64,000 nt of DNA from Pogostemon cablin. Lineage: Eukaryota > Streptophyta > Magnoliopsida > Lamiales > Lamiaceae. Shown piece by piece: positions 59,079 through 64,000 of this stretch. Each line of letters opens with the position of its first letter. Positions within the stretch are counted from its first letter, which is position 1. The translations under genes were made by a program, and so were the position numbers. Under the pieces are notes generated by a model. It was not told where the DNA came from, searched no databases, and saw only the letters and a program-made list of their open reading frames with translations. The stretch lies in NCBI GenBank assembly GCA_023678885.1, contig CM042975.1:24407405-24471404 (forward strand), read 5' to 3'.

Positions 59079-60394
59079 ACATGTTGCTCATCCCGAGGCA
59101 ACCAATTTAAACCACAGGAGTCGTGTATAATTCAACAAGATCAAGTACAACACATATTACACATGCCACTTCATTGAATCAAACAAGAATTATTTGCTTC
59201 AAATATGTCACTCATGTAAAATCAATCCAATCACACACCATTCGGAGTACTAAGTAATCTCACTAACAAGATAAGTCTTTACTCTTTTTCGCTCGTGCAT
59301 GAGGCACTATAGGCTAGTATAAACACTCATATCAATTCATATTCACGCGTAACCATAAGCTTGGAAAAAGTCTCAGAAATCAACTTACATTAGATTAATA
59401 CTAAGATCACAAAGGACTTGTTTCTAGGTTGTAATGTTGGCTCTTTGGAAAGGGTAGGAAAATTTGGTCATAGTAACTTAATACACTAGTAGAGAGTTAC
59501 CTCAGAGGTTCTTGATTTCTCATTCGGCTTCATATTCTCCTCCAATTCTTCTCTTGCACTTGCAATTATCAATTTTCCTTCTCTTCCTTGCATCAACATC
59601 ATTCTTCTTTTAATTGCTCGGGTACCAGTTAGAGGCACTACCCTTCTCGAACATCGTTCGGCTGTTTCTTAGAAACTTCAAGCCCCATGTATTAACAATG
59701 CGTGGTACCAATTTCAGGCACTATCCCTAACAAGATTTAATCATGCACTTCTCTTACTGAACCTCATTCCATCTTCCCTTTGTTTCTTCCACTCTTATTC
59801 ACCTTATTCTCTCTACCAATTAATAGGGTATTTTCAAAGCTCAAATAAGGTAATTAAGGCTCTCATAATTGGCTTGCCAAAGAAAAAGCTTTTAAAAGGC
59901 TCAAACAGGGCTACCAAAGATTTATAAAATCATTAGGAAAGGTGAAATTTGGCTAAGTGACTCAATTAATCAAAAATGGCCTAAGATCATATCCTAATAT
60001 TTCATCAATTGTAAGTTTCACACAAGACTCCAAGCCAAGTTCTAGAATACGTTCATACGAATGATTCTCTCAAGAATAAACTATCATGATTAATCATGAT
60101 AAAGGCTCAAATCCTCACATAGGTAATCAATTCCTAATACTCCTCATAGCACATAATCAAAATCAATTCCTCATGAATTCCATATACTTAACAAATTATT
60201 CATGCTCTTTCCAAATGAAAATAAACACGTAAACATATGAATGCACAGAATCAATAACCCATATACAGAGCAACGATACAAGATCAACTATATCAAGTAC
60301 ATGCCACTCACACATGAATCACACCCCAATCTGTAAAAATAAAAATAAGAATGGGAGATAAGATGAATCGGAGAAGCCAAAAGAAAACCTAAAA
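59079..60394 (-). other. 3' non-coding region with hairpins
   Basis: No gene is seen. Two hairpins of the type found at 48736-48844 occur: GGGTA/TACCC with a 14-nt loop (59620-59643), and GGTA/TATC with a 14-nt loop (59704-59725), the latter keeping one G.T pair in the plus sense. Confidence 0.65.
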
Positions 60395-62454
60395 CTACTC
60401 CCTATGAGCATTATCATCCTCATCATCATCGTCATCCTCATCCATTCTATTTTCCACAGCTCGGCACAGACTGGTAATGTGTTTATCCATTATATCCACT
60501 CGACTACTCACTCTACCAACACGCTCATCCAAGGCAGAGTACCTTTCGTTCAGCGTGGCAAAGTTGGCGTTAGCGAGCGCGAGTTGCCTGTTCGTCTCTT
60601 GCTGTGCAGCTACCACCGCGATCAACTGCTCATGAATCAAGCGAAGCTGCTCCCGAGTACCTGGAACTGCTCGTCGCTGCTGCGGTCCTGAAGCATGCTG
60701 AGGCGCATCATGCTGCTCTCCTTCCGGAATCTCCATCTCCGGCTGCTCATCTACCTGATCCTCCTCTTCAGACTGTTGTGGCTGAGGTGGACGAAACTCT
60801 CCTCGATCAACAATCTACTGTAACTCAGCCATCCTTCCCTCAGCACACATCTGTGCTACCGCTCTCCAATCACCACCCGACTTCGCTGCCATGGATAAAG
60901 CGGTGTGTCCAAGAGAATTCATTAGCTTATTCCTTGCTTCCCGAATAGTTGTCAAGTTGCTCATGTCGAAGGGGAACGTAAATTCGAAAGGCTTGAGACC
61001 TTTCGTGAAAAACCAATCTCCATTTCTAAAATGGGCAAACCCTCCCTTCGCGCACGTGCTCATAATCAAATCGGGTTCTCCTTCTACTGGTGTAATGCCG
61101 GTGAGGTCCAAGTTGTAATGCTCAGCCAAAATCATCAATAACCCTCCAATATTCACCTTTTGAAAACCAATGGTCTTGAATCGATTCAGCTGCGCAATAA
61201 AATAAGCTCCAACGTTGAACTTAACTCCATTCAACATACACCACAGGGCATATAGCTCTCCTCTAGACACAACACTCCCCTCCGAGCGGGCGAACAACGT
61301 GTTGCTCAGGATGCGGTCCATGTACCTCAAGACAGGGTTCTTTATTGCGGAAGCACGAGCCTGTCTGGTCTTGTAATCACGAATCTCCCCAGTGATCTCC
61401 CTCCAAAATCGCTTTACACTGAATGCAGCACTTTCTAAATGAGGGATCTCTAAAGGCGTCTCAAACAGCTCATTGAAATCCTCAGACGTCTATCTCCTAC
61501 TCACTCCACCAAGCTGAAACGTACACCGATAGGGGTATCCAAGCGGGTCCTTCTCCATCTCAAACGAACAAACCACTTCCGCTGTAACATGGAAGTACGT
61601 CGGCCTCTTCAACTCCATGAATCTTCGGATCCCCACTTGATCAAACATCCAAAATATATCATCCCCTATTCTCATTATCCTCATCGCTTCATCATCTTGG
61701 TATCGAGTGCGAGCTATCTTGTCTGAAACTTCTTCCCACTTCTCTTTAATCTCATCCCAACATTGCATCCTAATCTTGAAGTTATCAGGTAAACGGTCTT
61801 GTAGCCTCAGTTTTCTTGTCACTTTGTCCAAGTTTGAAGGCCTGTCATGCCTCTTCTTTGATCTCTCCTCCTCTGCTTTTCCTTTTCCTTTACTTGATAT
61901 TTGTCCCTTTCCTGAAAACAAATACTTCAATCCAACCAACAAGAAAAGAAAGCAAGTATTGTACTAGCACATCACATACTCTACTCAAGACTTCAAGCAT
62001 CAATGTATATTCATACAAACTATCATCTCAACACCACTTGCTTATTCAACATTCTCAAAACATCTTCAATTACACCTTTTTTAATCATCAAAACATAACC
62101 AACAAGCATGCATTAAGCAATTCAAGCAATTCAATCAAAAATTCAACATGTTTCCCTCAATGAACTACTTCAATTTCATCAATTTCAAACCAAATCAACA
62201 TGCCCATTCTATGGTATGTTCTATAACCTTGATTAATCCACATAAAAATCCACATAAAAATCCAAGTTCTATCAATAATCAATCAACCACAAACCAAGAA
62301 ACAAGAATTCATATGAAACCAATCAAAATATCAACATTCACCATGAAATTCAACCATACTCAACATCAATTCTCTATTTCACATCAAATTTCTTACCTAA
62401 ACCTTCAATCCTAGAGTAATTGAGTTGGAAAAACGTACCTTGTGACTTGCCCAT
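60395..62454 (-). pseudogene. Env-position ORF of Athila-like element, two stops, probably spliced
   Basis: The main frame (61911-60395) follows the integrase region and resembles the downstream ORF of Athila-type elements (the putative plant transposon protein family): it includes VIPHF-free basic N-terminal KGKAEEERSKKRHDRP, RILSNTLFARSEGSVVSRGE, LYALWCMLNGVKFNVGAYFI and a C-terminal coiled coil ending in an acidic tail (about 60480-60400). TAG stops lie at 61490-61492 and 60815-60817; otherwise the frame is continuous. A 16-nt candidate first exon (62454-62439) starts with ATG and ends CAAG|GTACGT. The acceptor TTTTCAG lies at 61912-61918, and a 527-nt intron (62438-61912) would join the two in frame at phase 1. 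No transmembrane segment is obvious, so a true envelope role is unproven. Confidence 0.65.
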
Positions 62455-62703
62455 GGTGAATAACCGATCGAAAACACAAAACAACCAAAAACGCGATTTT
62501 AGCCCTAACTCGCGATGAAATCCGCCCAAATCCGCGACCGAATCGATAATTCAAGGTGTAATGTTGTGTAATCGGTGTGAAATCAAGTGTAATTGAAGAA
62601 TTTGTGCAAGGGTGTAGAGGTTCGAAGAGGGTTCGAGGTTTGATGTTTCGAAAAAGTGATCGAACCCCTCTGAAAATTCGAACTTAAATCGCGTACCTGG
62701 CTT

Positions 62704-63033
62704 GGTTCGACCTCGGGTTCGACCACCTGGACTGGTCGAACCATGGATGGCGAGGTCGAACCTCTCTTCTGGACAAACGATCTTCTTGGTTCGACCAGGG
62801 GTTCGACTTGCTAAACAGGTCGAACCTTTCTTGAATTGGTCGAACCCCTCTTCTGGAAAACAGAGTGCTTCCGACTGACAGGTTCAACCATAGGTTCGAC
62901 CTCCTGATCAGGTCGAACCACTATGGCTTTGGTCGAACCTCCTCTCTGGACAACTTTCAACGCCGGTTCGACTTTCTCTACTTTTGTTCGACCTCTGGCT
63001 CTGGTCGAACCACTCCTAGACTTGGTCGAACCT
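62704..63033. repeat. Inverted-motif array, GGTTCGACC/GGTCGAACC, between pol and env-position ORF
   Basis: Four units, each forward-forward-reverse-reverse, start near 62704, 62789, 62881 and 62964. The links CTTCTGGACAAACG, CTTCTGGAAAACAGAG and CTCTGGACAACTTT resemble those in the other arrays. Confidence 0.9.
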
Positions 63034-63329
63034 ACCTCCTGATTTCCAAAACTGAGTGTTCTTCATTCACTACATACTTCAAGCTTCAACACAACTTCAT
63101 TAGGTACAATCTAGAGCACAACTTCAGAAATTGTTCCACATAATATCATTCATGAGTATCTCCGTAAAAGAAAACACAACCAAAAACCACTGAACATTAG
63201 GCAAATTGTAAAAAATCGTCACATCAAAATCGATTAAAATTTCAACATGGCCGCAAAAACCAACTCCCCTAACAAACAATACAAAGAAAAGATTATACTC
63301 TTAATGCTTCAATGAGGTAATAACATCAC

Positions 63330-63376
63330 ACCCCCCCAAACTTAGTAAAAACGTAAGTCGAAACTAAGTTTGAAAA
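63330..63376 (-). other. Internal polypurine tract in a hairpin
   Basis: Arms CAAACTTAGT and ACTAAGTTTG beside a C-run. On the minus strand this is AAGTTTGGGGGGG, about 140 bp downstream of the end of pol. Confidence 0.7.
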
Positions 63377-63514
63377 GAGATGTAATTGCCGATTAGTAAG
63401 CATCTTAAATATAAAAATTTCTTACTCACACAAAAGAAATAAAGCAATAAAACAGAAGAGTAAGCTCTCAACAAGCGCTCATGTTTAACGTCGTAGAGTC
63501 ACGACGGTACCAAA

Positions 63515-64000
63515 TCAGAACAAGGTATCATCAAAAATGACACATGCGTCATCCGGCGACCTATAATGCTTCAATCGATGCCCATTCGCCATGATAACGT
63601 CTCCATCTTTGTCAATAAGCTCATAACTCCCCCCTCCTAAGGCTCGATGAATCATGAACGGTCCCGTCCACTTAGACTTCAACTTACCTGCAAAAAGCTT
63701 CAAACGAGAGTTAAAAAGTAGTACCTCATCTCCTTGCTTGAACTCCTTGTACGAAATTTTAGAATCATGCCACCTCTTCATTCTTTCCTTATAAATCTCT
63801 GAATTCTTGAAAGCACGACTCCTAAACTCATCCAATTGATTCATGTGAGTTAGCCTCAACTCCTTTACATCCTTAAGGGTCAAGTTCAAGCGACGCAAAG
63901 CCCAAAACGCTTTGTGTTGGATTTCTACGGGTAAGTGGCACGGCTTTCCATAGACAATTTAATACGGTGACATATCTAACACCGTCTTGTAAGCGGTCCG
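63515..64000 (-). pseudogene. Integrase C-terminal part of Athila-like pol (partial)
   Basis: From the window end the minus strand encodes the end of the integrase core (RTAYKT.LDMSPY, then VYGKPCHLPVEIQHKAFWAL) and a C-terminal domain with KISYKEFKQGDEVLLFNSRL, KLKSKWTGPFMIHRALGGGS and NGHRLKHYRSPDD, ending at 63515. This is the usual Athila/Tat-type integrase tail, which helps bind DNA and insert the cDNA. A TAA (63959-63961) interrupts the frame between SPY and IVYGK where Lys or Arg is normal, so this copy's pol is broken. The 5' part lies outside the window. Confidence 0.85.

Larger units (their letters stand above)
62455..63514 (-). other. Spacer between pol and env-position ORF
   Basis: Non-coding. 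It holds an inverted-motif array (62704-63033), the polypurine-tract hairpin (63330-63376), and the block shared with 49570-49940 and 130-470. The segment with GACGTTAAACATGAGCGC near 63480-63495 directly follows the integrase stop. Confidence 0.75.
57433..64000 (-). mobile_element. Athila-like element with pol and env-position ORF, 3' part
   Basis: The 3' LTR at 57433-59065 is followed in the minus-strand upstream direction by a polypurine tract, a non-coding stretch, an env-position ORF (60395-62454), a spacer with an inverted-motif array, and the C-terminal part of integrase (63515-64000). The rest, including the other LTR, lies beyond the window. AGCAC (57428-57432) would be the target duplication. 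It inserted into the internal region of another Athila-like element. Confidence 0.85.

Noticed and set aside
60404..60948. Plus-strand ORFs opposite the env-position ORF
   Set aside because: They are antisense shadows; the minus frame carries the conserved protein.
51029..63033. GGTTCGACC sites as tRNA T-arms or Pol III B boxes
   Set aside because: The word resembles GGTTCGAATCC, but the bases after GGTTCGACC do not fit the B-box consensus, and no A box or tRNA cloverleaf is nearby.

Overview
The window is nuclear DNA of a flowering plant, most likely a eudicot (possibly an asterid such as a Lamiales member; this last point is a guess). Evidence: intron-containing plant genes with GT-AG splice sites, AT-rich intergenic DNA, Stowaway-type MITEs with CTCCCTCCGT ends, and nested plant LTR retrotransposons. 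Only two host genes are convincing, both on the minus strand: a plastid heme oxygenase 1 (16274-19470, 4 exons, 273 aa) and a secreted class III peroxidase (23019-25368, 4 exons, 325 aa). They sit in a gene island (about 13.7-25.4 kb) filled with small DNA transposons.

Left flank (1-7912): a piece of an Athila-like gag gene without protease (1-1605), followed by the 5' part of another minus-strand Athila-like element (gag-protease pseudogene, tRNA-Asp-type primer site, LTR 6167-7912) that seems to lack reverse transcriptase. Next come a small Mutator-like element with a GC-rich core (8967-9530) and a 2.2 kb Pack-MULE-like element carrying carboxylesterase fragments (10648-12832; 10-bp target duplication). 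The heme oxygenase intron 2 carries a 590-bp hAT-like insertion with an 8-bp target duplication.

Right flank (26.2-64 kb): a young 4.2 kb gag-only LTR element (26234-30454) inserted in a MITE; an Athila-like LTR plus the first codons of gag (33181-35325) cut by a chromovirus LTR; that LTR cut by a decayed Copia element (to about 40115); the decayed chromovirus body (41042-45483); an Athila-like LTR (45484-46207, continued at 54876-56073) split by a nearly pristine 8663-bp gag-protease element (46208-54870; LTRs of 1872 bp with two mismatches; 5-bp target duplication ATCAA); and a further Athila-like element (57433 to beyond the window) with an env-position ORF and the integrase C-terminus.

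The most interesting signal is a set of short inverted-motif arrays in the Athila-like elements. Units of about 90 bp contain four copies of a 7-9 bp motif arranged forward-forward-reverse-reverse. The architecture is kept, but the motif is replaced wholesale between relatives: GGTTCGACC/GGTCGAACC in two families and TGCTCGAC/GTCGAGCA at the homologous gag position of another; a palindromic AACTCGAGTT or a CCGTGT/ACACGG theme occupies the corresponding LTR position elsewhere. The arrays lie in U3 of the LTRs, inside the gag-protease reading frame, and between pol and the env-position ORF. Two further hairpin sets show compensatory base changes: about 20 hairpins in the gag-only element, and GGTA...TACC hairpins in the 3' internal regions. 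Together they suggest rapidly switching cis-recognition systems, which may pair non-autonomous elements with particular helpers.
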